Assembly (NCBI RefSeq): GCF_029323795.1
Contig: NZ_CP119758.1
Location: 868,001-932,000, forward strand
From: Zobellia alginiliquefaciens
Lineage (GTDB): Bacteria; Bacteroidota; Bacteroidia; Flavobacteriales; Flavobacteriaceae
Length of the DNA: 64,000 nt
Direction: 5' to 3'
In this document: positions 35,001 to 47,000 of the stretch, one piece after another
Numbering within the stretch: the stretch's first letter is position 1
Layout of the letters: each line of letters begins with the position of its first letter
The notes under the pieces: model-generated
Told to the model about the DNA's origin: nothing
The model's input: the letters and a program-made list of their open reading frames with translations, nothing else
Databases searched by the model: none
Made by a program: the position numbers and the translations under genes

Positions 35001-38000
35001 TTAGAACGTTACGTTAAGACCTACCATGAACGTTCTTGCTCTTGGATATGTAAAACGGTCGATTCCGAAAGTTTGAATTCCCCCATCCGTTGTACCTGTG
35101 TTTACTTCTGGATCAAACCCTGAATAATCAGTAATTACAAAAAGGTTTTGACCGGTTACCGAAAAGCGTATATTCTGTACGGCATTTCCAAATCCGATTT
35201 TATCCGGATTAAGATTGTAGCCCAAAGTGGCATTGTTCAATCGTAAGAAGGAACCATCCTCCAAGTAACGTGTAGAGACCGTATTAGAGTTATTAGGAGA
35301 CTCACTTGGAAACTCCGTAGCAAAATCCGTACTGTTGTTGGATCTAGACAATTGTGCCTTGCTAAAAAGGGTCATAGTGGTATGGTTATAAATCTCGTTA
35401 CCGGAAACCCCGTTGAAATTCAAACCAAGGTCTAGCTCTTTGTACTTAAAGTTCATGTAAAAAGCATAGATCAAATCAGGAATAGCACTACCTACAACGC
35501 TACGGTCATCATCTAAAACTTCTCCGTCTCCATTGATATCCTTAAACTTATTTAGACCATCTTCTCCAATACCATCAAATGTTAACATGTAGAAAGCTCC
35601 AATAGATTCATTGTTGATGTAGCCGTTAATGGTAGCATCCGTTTGACCGGAACCTTGAGCGGCACCTGTTGTCAAAACCGAGTATGGTGAATCTTTCACC
35701 TCATTTTGAATATAGGTTATGTTACCCCCAATGTTATACGAGAAATCTCGTGTAGCATCACTGTTGTAATCCAAGCCAAACTCTATACCTGAGTTGTGGA
35801 TTTCCATATCCTCAATATTACTCCAATACGTAGATGTAGGTTCCACTGGGTCTGCAGGAACAACTTCCAACAGAATATTAGTAGACTTTTTATTGAAGTA
35901 ATCCAAGGTGCCGGTCAATCGGTAATTGAAAAGTGCAAAATCGATACCCAAATCTATTTGAGTAGAAACTTCCCATTGTAAATCCGGATTTGCCAAACGT
36001 GTAAATACAATTCCGTATGGATACCCATCTATAGAAGTGGCATCGGTATCGATTGGATAGGTGCTTAAACTCTCGCCACCAGTCACCAATCTATCTTCTG
36101 CAAAACTAGCTTTAGTAATTTTTGAAGGAATTTCTTGGTTACCCGTTTTACCCCAGCTGGCACGTAATTTTAAATTATCGAACATCGAGTCTGCCATAAA
36201 AGCTTCATTACTGATGTTCCAACCCAAAGCAAACGATGGGAAGTATCCGTATTTATTGTTCACTCCAAATTTTGAAGAACCATCCGCACGGAAAGTAGCC
36301 GTAGCCAAATACCTATCGTCATAGGTATAGTTTAACCTTCCGAAATACGATTGCAATTCATTTTTTTCAGCCGCAGAACTTACTGAGGTAGGATATTCAT
36401 CCGTACTCGTCTGATCTTGGTATTTCGGTTCGATGTTGTTGTTCGCAAAACCTCTGTATGAAAATATTCTAGTTTCATCTTCGAACTTCTGGTACGAATG
36501 CCCCGCTAAAACAATGAGGTTGTGCACACCTTTTTCCCAAGTGTAGGTAAGTGTATTTTCAACGAGTTGATTGGTATTGGTACTGATTTCACTTTCCAGT
36601 GAACCGTCCGAAACATTCGACTCGTTCACAACCGATGGAAATGGTCTATATTGTCTATCTCTGTTCGTAGCGGAGTAATCAACGCCAAGGTTCAGTTTGT
36701 ACACAAAGCCATCTACTAGAGTTACAGATGGAGAAATACCTGCTAAAATACGGTTGTTGACGGATGTATCGCTATAAAGGTCATAACGCGCCACCGGATT
36801 CAAAGCGTTAGTGTTCAACAAGGTGGGTTCACCGTTGGTGTACGGAGCAATGGTTGGGTTTAAACTCAACATATCGCTAATGGTAGAATTGATATCCGGC
36901 CTCAAGTTTTCGGTATGGGAAGCCGTAATATTATAATCTACGTTTAACCGACCACCAAATGCTTTTTGGTTCATGTTCAGTTTACCCGAGTATCTTTTTA
37001 AATCACTGTTTTTCAAAATACCTTCTTGATCTTGGTACCCTGCAGATGCGAAGTACGAAAACTTCTCACTTGTGGCTCCGCTCATTGAAAAGTTCACGTT
37101 TTGCGAAAGTCCGGTTTGGGTCAATTCGTCCTGCCAATCGGTATTCGCTCCAAAATCTTCAAGCGTTCCACCAGCGGCAACCACCTCTCTTCTAAAATCA
37201 TCGGCACCAAAAACATCTATTGTATTTGCCATAGAAGCCATAGCCGAAGACACAGAAAAGTTCATTTCGGTTTTCCCGGATTTTCCCCTTTTGGTCGTAA
37301 TTACCACAACCCCGTTCGAAGCTCTAGAACCATAAACCGCAGTGGCACTGGCATCCTTTAAAACATCGATACTTTCAATATCGTTGGGGTTCAAAAAGTT
37401 CAATGGGTTGGTGGCAACACCTGTAGAGGAATTATCCAGTAAGAACCCATCCACAACATAAAGTGGCTGCGTACCTGATCGTAAACTACCAATACCCCTA
37501 ATAATAACATTTTGAGAAGCACCGGGCTCTCCACTTGTGGCGGCGATGTTTACACCTGCCATTTTACCTTGTAAAAGTTCGCCTGGGTTGGCAACTACAC
37601 CTTGGTTAAAATCTTCACTTTTTACGGAAGCGATGGCACCTGTAATATCCGATCGCTTTTGCGTACCGTAACCTACTACCACCACATCTTCTAATTGTGT
37701 AGCATCTGGATCAAGTTGTACGTTTAAATTGGATTGACCGTTTACGGATACTTCTTTTGTTGAATATCCTAAATAAGAAACAACAAGCACGGCATTTTCC
37801 GAAGCGTTGATGGTATAGTTACCATCAAAATCTGTGGTTGTTCCGTTGGTAGTACCTTTTTCAAGTACGGTCGCACCCGGTAACGGTGTGCCAGTTTCGT
37901 CTGTAACTACACCGGAAATAGTTTGTTGTACGGGCTTTAAACTACGGTTGGTTGTAAACACCGTACTTTCCTTGCCATTAGTAGCAAATGAATCGGAAGG

Positions 38001-38078
38001 ACCGGCACTGAACCCCGCCCATGTTACGAACCATACCGAAGCACAGACGATTTTTGAAAATCGGATTTTTGAATACAT
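35001..38078 (-). CDS. SusC/RagA-family TonB-dependent transporter
   Basis: 1025 aa with an N-terminal export signal of slightly unusual form (VCASVWFVTWAGFSAG). A carboxypeptidase-like domain (about 55-130, ISGVVTDETGTPLPGATVLEKG) is followed by the SusC signature DVVVVGYGTQKRSDITGAI, a plug with GIGSLRSGTQPLYVVDGFLL and SIDVLKDASATAVYGSRASNGVVVI parts, and a large barrel ending FMVGLNVTF. Length is normal for SusC. It is first in the minus-strand operon with SusD. A region of nearly 500 bases upstream separates it from the divergent hydrolase gene. Confidence 0.92.
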   Translation of the reverse strand: MYSKIRFSKIVCASVWFVTWAGFSAGPSDSFATNGKESTVFTTNRSLKPVQQTISGVVTDETGTPLPGATVLEKGTTNGTTTDFDGNYTINASENAVLVVSYLGYSTKEVSVNGQSNLNVQLDPDATQLEDVVVVGYGTQKRSDITGAIASVKSEDFNQGVVANPGELLQGKMAGVNIAATSGEPGASQNVIIRGIGSLRSGTQPLYVVDGFLLDNSSTGVATNPLNFLNPNDIESIDVLKDASATAVYGSRASNGVVVITTKRGKSGKTEMNFSVSSAMASMANTIDVFGADDFRREVVAAGGTLEDFGANTDWQDELTQTGLSQNVNFSMSGATSEKFSYFASAGYQDQEGILKNSDLKRYSGKLNMNQKAFGGRLNVDYNITASHTENLRPDINSTISDMLSLNPTIAPYTNGEPTLLNTNALNPVARYDLYSDTSVNNRILAGISPSVTLVDGFVYKLNLGVDYSATNRDRQYRPFPSVVNESNVSDGSLESEISTNTNQLVENTLTYTWEKGVHNLIVLAGHSYQKFEDETRIFSYRGFANNNIEPKYQDQTSTDEYPTSVSSAAEKNELQSYFGRLNYTYDDRYLATATFRADGSSKFGVNNKYGYFPSFALGWNISNEAFMADSMFDNLKLRASWGKTGNQEIPSKITKASFAEDRLVTGGESLSTYPIDTDATSIDGYPYGIVFTRLANPDLQWEVSTQIDLGIDFALFNYRLTGTLDYFNKKSTNILLEVVPADPVEPTSTYWSNIEDMEIHNSGIEFGLDYNSDATRDFSYNIGGNITYIQNEVKDSPYSVLTTGAAQGSGQTDATINGYINNESIGAFYMLTFDGIGEDGLNKFKDINGDGEVLDDDRSVVGSAIPDLIYAFYMNFKYKELDLGLNFNGVSGNEIYNHTTMTLFSKAQLSRSNNSTDFATEFPSESPNNSNTVSTRYLEDGSFLRLNNATLGYNLNPDKIGFGNAVQNIRFSVTGQNLFVITDYSGFDPEVNTGTTDGGIQTFGIDRFTYPRARTFMVGLNVTF

Positions 38079-38559
38079 AAATTAAAGTGTTGAATTATTT
38101 AGATTGCTCGAAATTTCAGAATCTAGGTTTATAGGTTCTTTTCTGGCGCAAAACTATTTTATTTGAAGACCGGCATTGTTAAGAGACCTTTAGCAATACA
38201 TTAACTACCCTCTAACGTTTTGACCTAATGTTAGAAGATTGTTACTTTTTTTGTAGGACTTACTAAAGCAGATAAATTGCGTAGTCTTTGCTGAATCTAT
38301 AAAGATGAAATGTCCTACGATTGTTTTTAGACTAAATACAAATCCTCCTATGGACATATAAAAAGGCAAAAGCGCCAATATTTAGTTGCACTTAGGGTCT
38401 GCATAAAATAAATGTACTTCGTATCTTTAAAAGGTTTTTTGTTTCATGAAATAGATCAATTAGTTAGGCCGATCAAACAGAGACCAATAACTCCCCCATA
38501 AAACACAACTAGCAACAACCAAAAGGTTCATATGTACATGTTGAACCGACCAACCTATT
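38079..38559. other. Divergent promoter region between SusC and the beta-lactamase-like gene
   Basis: About 480 bases without a supported gene. On the minus strand TAGTTTTG (38149-38156) fits the -7 consensus for the SusC gene, though no clear -33 was seen. TTTAGACTAAA (38326-38336) is a perfect 11-base palindrome around a central A; it shares the TTTAGA core with the repeat around the siderophore receptor promoter. Whether one regulator binds both is open. Confidence 0.4.
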
Positions 38560-39591
38560 ATGACCAAGAAAAAATCAAAACGCATCCTGCAGATCGTACT
38601 ACTCGTAGGCACCATAGTTTCCTTATTCTTTGTTCCGTGGCTTTTGGTCAAGGCATGGATACTTCCTTTACCCGATTCAGTTCAAGAACAATTAGACGAA
38701 GCTGTTGACCATGGATTTGACGGAGTGGTCGTTTACGTTGATAAAGCCGGTCAACCACCTGGCTACTACGCTTCTGGTTGGCATAACCGAGATACTAAAA
38801 TACCAGCAAAACCTAAAGCGCTCTTTAAGATTGCAAGCATTAGCAAACTTTATAATGTTGTAGTACTTACTAAATTGGTACACAATGGGCGTCTTTCCCT
38901 GGATAAAACCATTGCGGATTATTTACCGGACCTGAGGGGAAGAATAGAAAATGCCGACAAGATTACGCTGCGCTTAATGGTACAACACAGAAGCGGTATA
39001 CCCAATTTTACGGACGCGCCTAATTTTTGGTCCGCCCCAACAGAAACTTTTGACGAAAGTCTAGCCTTGATTTTGGACAAGCCTGCCAATTTTGAACCTG
39101 GCGAGGACTATGAATATTGCAACACCAATTATCTTTTGCTCAATAAAATTATGGACAATGAGCTAGGTTATGCTAATTTTCAATTTCTTAAAGAAGAAGT
39201 TTTAGTGCCACTAAATCTTACCCACACCTACAATTCCCTAAAGGAAGTGAATTTGGATAATGTAATGAGCGGATATCACGTTGGACACCCTCTTGATTTA
39301 AAAGAAGACGGAAGCGAACACGGTATGCTGACCACAGGAGAAGATTTGGGTATTTTCTTAAGGGCGTTGAACGATGGTTCATTCTTCAAGCCTGAAGAGC
39401 AGGAGATATATGCTTCCATTTATGAGTATGAACATGGGGGTTGGATTCCGGGATACCAGAGTTTTGCAGCATATGACAAAGACAGTGATGCCGTAGTTAT
39501 TGCTTTTTACAGCACCACTGATTCTGAATTGTACAATTGGAACTTATCAGAAATCATAAATAACAGGATCTTTAAAATACTTAAGAAGTAA
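38560..39591 (+). CDS. Membrane-anchored serine beta-lactamase-like hydrolase
   Basis: 343 aa. A transmembrane anchor lies at about 10-33 (LQIVLLVGTIVSLFFVPWLL). The class C beta-lactamase / DD-peptidase-like fold has SISK at 93-96 as the SxxK nucleophile motif, YCN at 186-188 as YxN, and HGGW near 295 in the place of the KTG box. These residues are complete for the broad beta-lactamase-related (PF00144) family, whose members range from DD-peptidases to esterases. No resistance role should be assumed. It stands alone between divergent and convergent neighbours. Confidence 0.8.
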   Translation: MTKKKSKRILQIVLLVGTIVSLFFVPWLLVKAWILPLPDSVQEQLDEAVDHGFDGVVVYVDKAGQPPGYYASGWHNRDTKIPAKPKALFKIASISKLYNVVVLTKLVHNGRLSLDKTIADYLPDLRGRIENADKITLRLMVQHRSGIPNFTDAPNFWSAPTETFDESLALILDKPANFEPGEDYEYCNTNYLLLNKIMDNELGYANFQFLKEEVLVPLNLTHTYNSLKEVNLDNVMSGYHVGHPLDLKEDGSEHGMLTTGEDLGIFLRALNDGSFFKPEEQEIYASIYEYEHGGWIPGYQSFAAYDKDSDAVVIAFYSTTDSELYNWNLSEIINNRIFKILKK

Positions 39592-39752
39592 AAAACCTAT
39601 TTTGTTCAGCTAAGCATCAATGGCAACACCGTAATTTTTCGCTTAATTTTTGAGATTGTTTTTCAAGTCTGTAAAAGCGTTGTTTCTATTATTGTGTTTC
39701 TTAGTTTCCGTTGGTGTGGAGTGAAACTGGTAACCGTATCAAGAAAATAGAT

Positions 39753-39884
39753 TTACAACGGCACCTCATGATTCAATACCCGAGTAATAAAAAAAACGGT
39801 TAATGAGATAACCATACATACTACACCCGCTAAAATATCTTCATTTGCAACGCCACGTATCAACTTTGTATACAATGCTTTCAT
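39753..39884 (-). CDS. Possible 43-aa single-helix membrane peptide
   Basis: On the minus strand an ATG at 39884 opens 43 codons to TAA. The product starts MKALYTKLIRGVANED, has one hydrophobic helix ILAGVVCMVISLTVFFITRVL and ends NHEVPL. A positively charged N-terminus, one well-formed helix and a polar tail are what one expects of a real small membrane protein. It lies in a 480-base gap that otherwise holds no gene. There is no family match from memory, so this is a candidate only. Confidence 0.4.
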   Translation of the reverse strand: MKALYTKLIRGVANEDILAGVVCMVISLTVFFITRVLNHEVPL

Positions 39885-40073
39885 ACTACATAATTTTCTA
39901 CAAAGTTCTCGCTAAATAAGTGCACACAGGCAGAAAATCGATAAACGGAGCGTGTAACCGGTTAAGGCTTATCATCTAATTACATCATCTAAAATAATAT
40001 ACTTTGTGCCGATTTTATTGTTTTTGAAAAACAAGAAGCCACAAAATCGGGCAGTTATCATCTTATTATAGTG

Positions 40074-40997
40074 TTAGAAGAAACGAGGTGACTTTAATCG
40101 GTTTAATCGAGAAATCCATTGGTAACGCAAGAATATCTCATGTGTACCGGTGTTGTAATTACCCAAACCACTTGTGGAATAATCATAGGCGTAACCGATA
40201 TTGAATTGCGGTGAAATCTGCAATCCGAAAACACCTGCCAAAGAGTCGTCCCACCTATAGTTGATTCCTAAAGTGAATTTCTCATAGAACATAAAATTCG
40301 CAGATACATCTACCGAAACCGGAGCTCCTATTACCTGTTTCACAAAGAAAGAAGGCTTAAATTTTATTTGATCGTTCAAATCCATCACATAGCCCCCAAT
40401 GAAATTAAAATGAATCTCTTCATCAGTGGTCTGCTCAATTTCGTTATCATAATGCTCCGATGGAAAAAGATTCGGTACCGAAAAACCAAAATAGGCTTTT
40501 TCACTATAATAGAACGCACCGACACCGATGGACGGAAACAACTTTCCTTTTATATTTTCATTGAACTGTACATCATCTTGATCTCTTCTTATACCACGCG
40601 AAAAGTCCAAATTAAAAACCCGCACCCCTGCTTTGAGTCCTAATCCGAGTCGGTCTCCCTTTCGGTTGATTACCAATTGGTGCGCGTAGTTACCATCAAC
40701 ATAAGTTTCTGTAGCGGGTCCCAATTCATCTTGAATCAAAGAAAGGCCCAGTCCATCAAACTTCCCAACAGGGGTATCCATTCCGAAGGTAATCGTTTTG
40801 GGCGCACCTTCTATGCCTGCCCATTGTGATCTGTACAAGGTCAATAACGTCAAGTGGCCCCTTGAACCTGCATAACCAGCATTTACACTAAGCGGATTGT
40901 ATTGGTATTGCGTATACTGAGGATCTTGCTGACCCCAAACGCAATCCGTAAAGAACCACAGGCAAATGCATATTTTAAATAAATGATTTACTTTCAT
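40074..40997 (-). CDS. PorP/SprF-family type IX secretion-associated outer membrane protein
   Basis: 307 aa with a signal peptide (ICICLWFFTDCVWG). The start of the mature part, QQDPQYTQYQYNPLSVNAGYAGSRG, is the hallmark of the family, followed by LTLLTLYRSQWAGIEGAPKT and a small barrel. PorP/SprF proteins are encoded next to T9SS type B cargo proteins such as SprB and are needed for their secretion or surface attachment. Here the 3056-aa cargo gene is 9 bases upstream on the same strand, so this is its likely partner. Confidence 0.9.
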   Translation of the reverse strand: MKVNHLFKICICLWFFTDCVWGQQDPQYTQYQYNPLSVNAGYAGSRGHLTLLTLYRSQWAGIEGAPKTITFGMDTPVGKFDGLGLSLIQDELGPATETYVDGNYAHQLVINRKGDRLGLGLKAGVRVFNLDFSRGIRRDQDDVQFNENIKGKLFPSIGVGAFYYSEKAYFGFSVPNLFPSEHYDNEIEQTTDEEIHFNFIGGYVMDLNDQIKFKPSFFVKQVIGAPVSVDVSANFMFYEKFTLGINYRWDDSLAGVFGLQISPQFNIGYAYDYSTSGLGNYNTGTHEIFLRYQWISRLNRLKSPRFF

Positions 40998-41006
40998 TTT
41001 GTCTTT

Positions 41007-44000
41007 TTATCTACTGATATATAACCATCCTGATTTTGGTGATGTTGTACCGTCACCAAGCTCCAAGGTGTAATAATACGTTCCTACAGGAAGCTGATCC
41101 GAAGAATCTAATTTAGCCCTGTCCAATGACCTCCCGTCCCATGTATTGTCATAACCGATCGTGGTAAAGACCATGGTGCCCCATCGGTTATAAACCGTTA
41201 ACACGTTGTCCGGGTACTGCTCTATACATTCGATGTAGAAAATATCGTTGGCACCATCACCGTTTGGTGAAAATTCATTGTACACCGTAAGACAGCTAGA
41301 TTGGGTTACTTCTGGCGTAGCCTCTGCCCTATCGTTATCCATATTTAAATCGATTTGATCTACGTAAATCAGTTCGGCAACATTGGTATAATCATCAACA
41401 TCGGTTACTGTTACAGTCATTTCTAAGTTAGCCTCGGTATCAACAGGCAACGAAGGAATTTCCCAAGTGGATGTGGTTTCGTTATACGCACCATAATCCG
41501 CCGTATGGCTTACCAACTCATAACCGGAAGGCAAGACATCTTCAATACCGATGTTCGTAGCCTCGTAAGCATCATTGTTGCCCACAATTACCCTAAACAC
41601 TACCGTATCGCCGTGAAAGGTCTGTGACTTATCTACCATTTTACTGATTTCTAAATCTACACTTGGCGCATTTATGATGTGCAATACCTCATCGTCTTCA
41701 CTCTGATCGCCATCGTCATTATTCGGCGTTGAATCTGGATCAAACTGGTCCATTGCGGTAATTTGAGCGATATTGTCATATTCGCCAATAGCATTTGTAG
41801 GGGCGTTCAGGGTTACCTCATAACTCAAGGTTTGACTTCCGACAGCTACTGTAGCGATTGACCAAGTAATGGTATTACCTGAAACCACACCGCCATTGTT
41901 TACCGTACCCAACGTATAGCCAATTGGCAGTATATCCTCTACCGAAACATTAGTTGCAATACCAGGACCGTTATTTGTTACCGTCACTTCAAAAGTGACC
42001 GTATCGCCTGCATTTGGTGTTGGATTTGATGCTGCGCTCAAGTTTTTAGATAGGCTCAGATCTGCAGGAATCAAAACAATTTCTGCATTGTCTTCATCAT
42101 CTTCACTTTGATCGCCATCATCATTATTAGGACTTGAATCCGGATCCAACTGATCAACTGCCGTAATTTGTACCGAGTTGAAATATTCGCCATCGGTATT
42201 CGTAGGCACATTGATAGTCACTTCAAAAGTCAACGTTTGGCTCGTACCACCAGGTACCGTAAGTCCGTTCCAGCTGATGGTATTTCCAGTTTGGGTTCCT
42301 CCATCGTTAATGGTCGTTACCGTAAATCCGGAAGGCACGTAGTTTTCGAGTGCAATGCCCGTAGCATCATCGGTGCTGTTATTGATAATCTCAATTGAAA
42401 AAGTTAACGTATCACCAGGGTTACCGGAGTCCGGGTTAACTGTATTCACAATTTCCAAATCCGAAGATTGTAAACGCATGGAAACAGCATCCTCATCATC
42501 TTCACTCTGATCACCATCGTCATTATTAGGGGCAGAATCTGGATCATATTGATCAACAGTTGTCACCTGAACCGTATTTAAATATTCATCTACTACGTTC
42601 GTTGGATTATTTACCGTCGCTTCGTAAGTCAATGTCGTTGTTGTTCCATTTGGAATAGTCAACCCTGACCAGGTGATGGTATTTCCACTTTGCGTACCCG
42701 CATCGTTTATCGTAGAAACGGTAAAACCAACCGGAACTATATTTTCTAGGGATACGTTCGTAGCATCGTCCGGACCATTGTTTTGAACGGTTACCGTCAA
42801 TATCACCGTATCACCAGGATTTCCGCTAGGCTGAGAAATGGTATTCGTTACCTCTAGATCCGCCACTTGTGGAACAACCTCAGCAGAAGCTTCGTCATCT
42901 TCACTTTGGTCACCATCATCATTATTCGGAGTAGAATCAGAATCGAAATTCGTAGCCGAAGTCACCTGCGCAATATTATAATATTCGTTAGGTGTAGCTG
43001 TTGGGGCATTCACCGTTGCAGAAATAGCAATAGTAACTGAATTTCCGTTGGTCAATGTGGGTAATGTCCAGTCTCCCGAAACCGCATCATAGGTTCCATT
43101 TCCAGCGCCACCAGTATCAACTGTATACGTGTATCCCGCAGGAAGTACATCATTTATAACCGTTCCACCACTATCATCACTAGGACCATCATTATAAGCC
43201 GTTAAGGTAAATATTACCGTATCGCCCACATTAGGCGCAGCATCATCAACGATTTTTTCAATTCGAATATCGGAAGTTGCATTCACGGTAATCGTAACGC
43301 TATCGGTATTTTCACAAGTATTTCCATCGGTACCGATTACGGTATATGTGGTCGTTACTAGCGGATAGACTGTATCACCATCGGTTACACCATTATCCCA
43401 CATATAGGAAGTCGCTCCGGAGCCTGTCAAAGTAACTGGTTCCCCTGCGTTTATAGTCGTGGTAGTCGCATTTGCCACTACATTTGGCAATGGATGAATC
43501 GTTAAGGAAACCGCTGTTCTATTGAAACTTGTACACGCCGAAGTATCGTCACTGCTTTCCGCATAATAGGTTACATTACCCACTGCATCAAGAATTGGGT
43601 TGGCTACAACAGTACCACCAGTTGGGGCATTGTACCAAACTATAGTTGATCCTGCAGGCGCAGTTGCCGTAGCGGTCAATGTCTGTGTTGGGCTGGCATC
43701 ACATTCAACCTGATCACCACCACTAATCGGGTCGGCCGGAGTTGCTTCAATGCTCAAAGAAACAGCTGTTCTGGTGCTACTGATACAGTTGGTCACATTC
43801 TCTACACTTTCCGCATAGAAAATAACTGTTCCCACAATAGATAAAGAGGGGTCGGCAACAACACTTCCGCCTGTTGGTGCATCGTACCAAACAACAGTGG
43901 CATCGGCAGGAGGCGTAGCCGTAGCAGTCAATGTTTGAATCGGATTTTGTTCACATTCCGTTTGGTCACCTCCACTAGTTGGTGCATCCACAACCGGACA

Positions 44001-47000
44001 ACTACAATCTGGTGCCGTAACCGCTAATGTTTGCGTACAGGTATTTGGTGCCGTAACCGTTAGCGTAATATTATTACCGGCAGTAACTCCTGAAATTGTC
44101 CAGTTATTTCCACCATTATCCACTACCGTGCCTTCCGTAGAAGTTACCGTTCCTTCGCTCACATCAACGGAAACCGAATAGGTCAATAAGTCCGGTGCAC
44201 AAGTTGCGGCAGTAGCTACTGTAATATCCGGTGTATCTTGAATGGTTAAGCTCACCGGTGTTCTGGTAAAACTGGCACAAGAAGTTGAATTATTTTCACT
44301 CTCCGCAAAGTAGGTTACAGAACCTACCATGTTCAATGTTGGACTGGCAACTACGTTTCCGCCCGTTGCGGCATCGTACCATACCACACTTGCACCCGCA
44401 GGCGCAGTTGCCGTAGCGGTCAAAGTTTGAATAGGGCTGGTCTCACATTCGGTTTGATCACCTCCACTGGTTGGTGGAGCTGGCGCGGGTTGAATGGTAA
44501 GCGAAACGGCTGTTCTTGTTAAACTCGTACATGAAGTTGTGCTGTTTTCGCTCTGCGCATAATATGTTATTGTCCCGACAGTATTGCGGGTTGGGCTAGC
44601 AACGACATTTCCACCTGTAGGTGCATCATACCAAACTACAGTTGAACCTGCTGGTGCTGTTGCCGTAGCCGTTAAAGTTTGAATTGGGTTTTGCTCACAT
44701 TCCGTTTGATCACCTCCACTGGTTGGCGCACTTGGTGCCGCATCAATGGTTAAGACCACCGCCGTTCTAGTGCTACTCACACAGTTGGTTACGTTATCTC
44801 GACTCTCCGCATAATAGGTTGCCGATCCTGTGGTACTCAAAGATGGGTCCGCAATTACATTTCCACCTGTTGGTGCATCATACCATACTACAGTTGCATC
44901 TGCAGGTGATGTTGCCATAGCGGTCAATGTTTGGATAGGATTTTGCTCACATTCCGTTTGATCACCTCCACTGGTTGGAGCTGCAACCACCGGACAACTA
45001 CAGTCCGGAGCTGTAATATCTAAAGTTCGTATACATGCATTTGGGGCCGTAACCGTCAATGTAATATCGTTACCGGAAGTAATACCCGAGATGGTCCAAT
45101 TGTTTCCTCCATTATCTACTACCGTGCCTTCGGTTGAAGTTACCGTACCTTCACTGACATCAACGGAAACCGAATAGGTCAATAAGTCCGGTGCACAGCT
45201 TGCCGCTGTTGCAACCGTGATATCGGGTGTATCTTGAATGGTTAAGCTCACCGGTGTTCTAGTGAAACTAGGGCAAGAAGTACTATTATCACTACTTTCC
45301 GCATAATAGGTTACCGTCCCAACTGAATTTAAAGTTGGACTAGCAATAATATTTCCGCCGGTCGCGGCATCATACCACACCACACTTGAACCTGCTGGAG
45401 CGGTTGCCGTAGCGGTTAAAGTTTGAATAGGTGTAGCCTCACATTCCGTTTGGTCACCGCCACTTATTGGGGCATTTGGCGTTTCATTTATTGTCAATAT
45501 CACAGCAGTTCGCGTAGCACTCACACAATTGGTTACGTTTTGTACGCTTTCCGCATAATAGGTTACCGTGCCAACCGTATTTAAAGTAGGACTGGCAACT
45601 ACGGTTCCGCCGGTTGGAGCATCGTACCAAACCACAGTTGCATTTGCAGGCGGCGTTGCGGTAGCTGTTAAAGTTTGAATTGGATTTTGTTCACATTCCG
45701 TTTGGTCACCTCCGCTTGTTGGCGCATCTACTACCGGACAATTACAATCTGGCGCTGTAACCGTTATAGATTCCGAACAAGAATTGGCCGCCGTTGTGGT
45801 TACCGTAATATCGTTTCCTGCGGGGATGTTGGAAATCGTCCAGTTGTTACCTCCGTTATCCGTAACTGTTCCTTCCGTGGATGTCACGGTTCCGTTGCTC
45901 ACATCTACCGATACGGAATAAGTTGAAAGGTCAGCGGAACAACTGGCACCACCCGCACTTTCCGTAATGGTAGGTGTATCTTGGATAGTTAGTACCACAG
46001 CTGTTCTGCTCGTACTCACACATGATGTTGAATTATTTTCACTCTCCGCAAAGTACGTAACTGTTCCTACCGTATTTAAAGTGGGACTCGCAACTACGGT
46101 TCCGCCGGTAGCGGCAGTATACCAAACTACACTGGACCCAGAAGGTGCCGTGGCTGTTGCGGTTAACGTTTGAATAGGATTGGTCTCACATTCTGTTTGA
46201 TCACCTCCGCTAGTTGGAGCAGCAGGGTTTGGTTCTATGGTTAATACTACTGCTGTTCTTGTATGACTGACACAGCTTGTACCATCATCTTGACTTTCTG
46301 CATAGAATGTACTGGTTCCTACTGTATTTCTTGTTGGACTTGCCACGACATTTCCACCCGTTGCCGCATCATACCATACCACGGAAGTTCCTGGTGCACT
46401 TGTTGCAGTAGCCGTTAAGGTTTGAATAGGATTTGCTTCACACTCCGTTTGGTCACCTCCACTTGATGGTGCCGCAGGAGCCGCTTGAATCGTTAGGTTA
46501 ACAGCTGTTCTTGTTGTACTTGTACATCCATTTACATCATCAACACTTTCGGCATAATAGGTAGTTGAACCCACCATATTCCATATAGGACTGGCAACTA
46601 CGTTACCACTAGAAGCAGCATCGTACCACACCACACTTGCACCTGCAGGGGCAGTTGCTGTTGCCGTTAAAGTCTGAATCGGATTTTGTTCACATTCCGT
46701 TTGGTCGCCTCCACTGGTTGGAGCATTTACCGTTGGGCAAGCACAATTTGGCGCATTGATGCTGATAACATCCGTACACGAATTTGCATCCGTAACAGTC
46801 ACCGTTATATCATTTCCGGAAGGTATTGCAGAAATCGTCCAGTTATTCCCACCGTTATCGGTTACCGTTCCTTCGGTTGAAGTTACCGTACCTCTATCCA
46901 CATCAACAGAAACTGAATACGTAGATAGGTCTGCGGAACAGGTTTGCGAACTAGGCGTAACCGCAATTGTTGGATTGGGATGCATCGTAAGTGTTACCGC

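Noticed and set aside
38560-39591. Calling the serine hydrolase a resistance beta-lactamase
   Set aside because: SxxK and YxN motifs define a broad family including peptidases and esterases; the membrane anchor and context give no support for antibiotic resistance.
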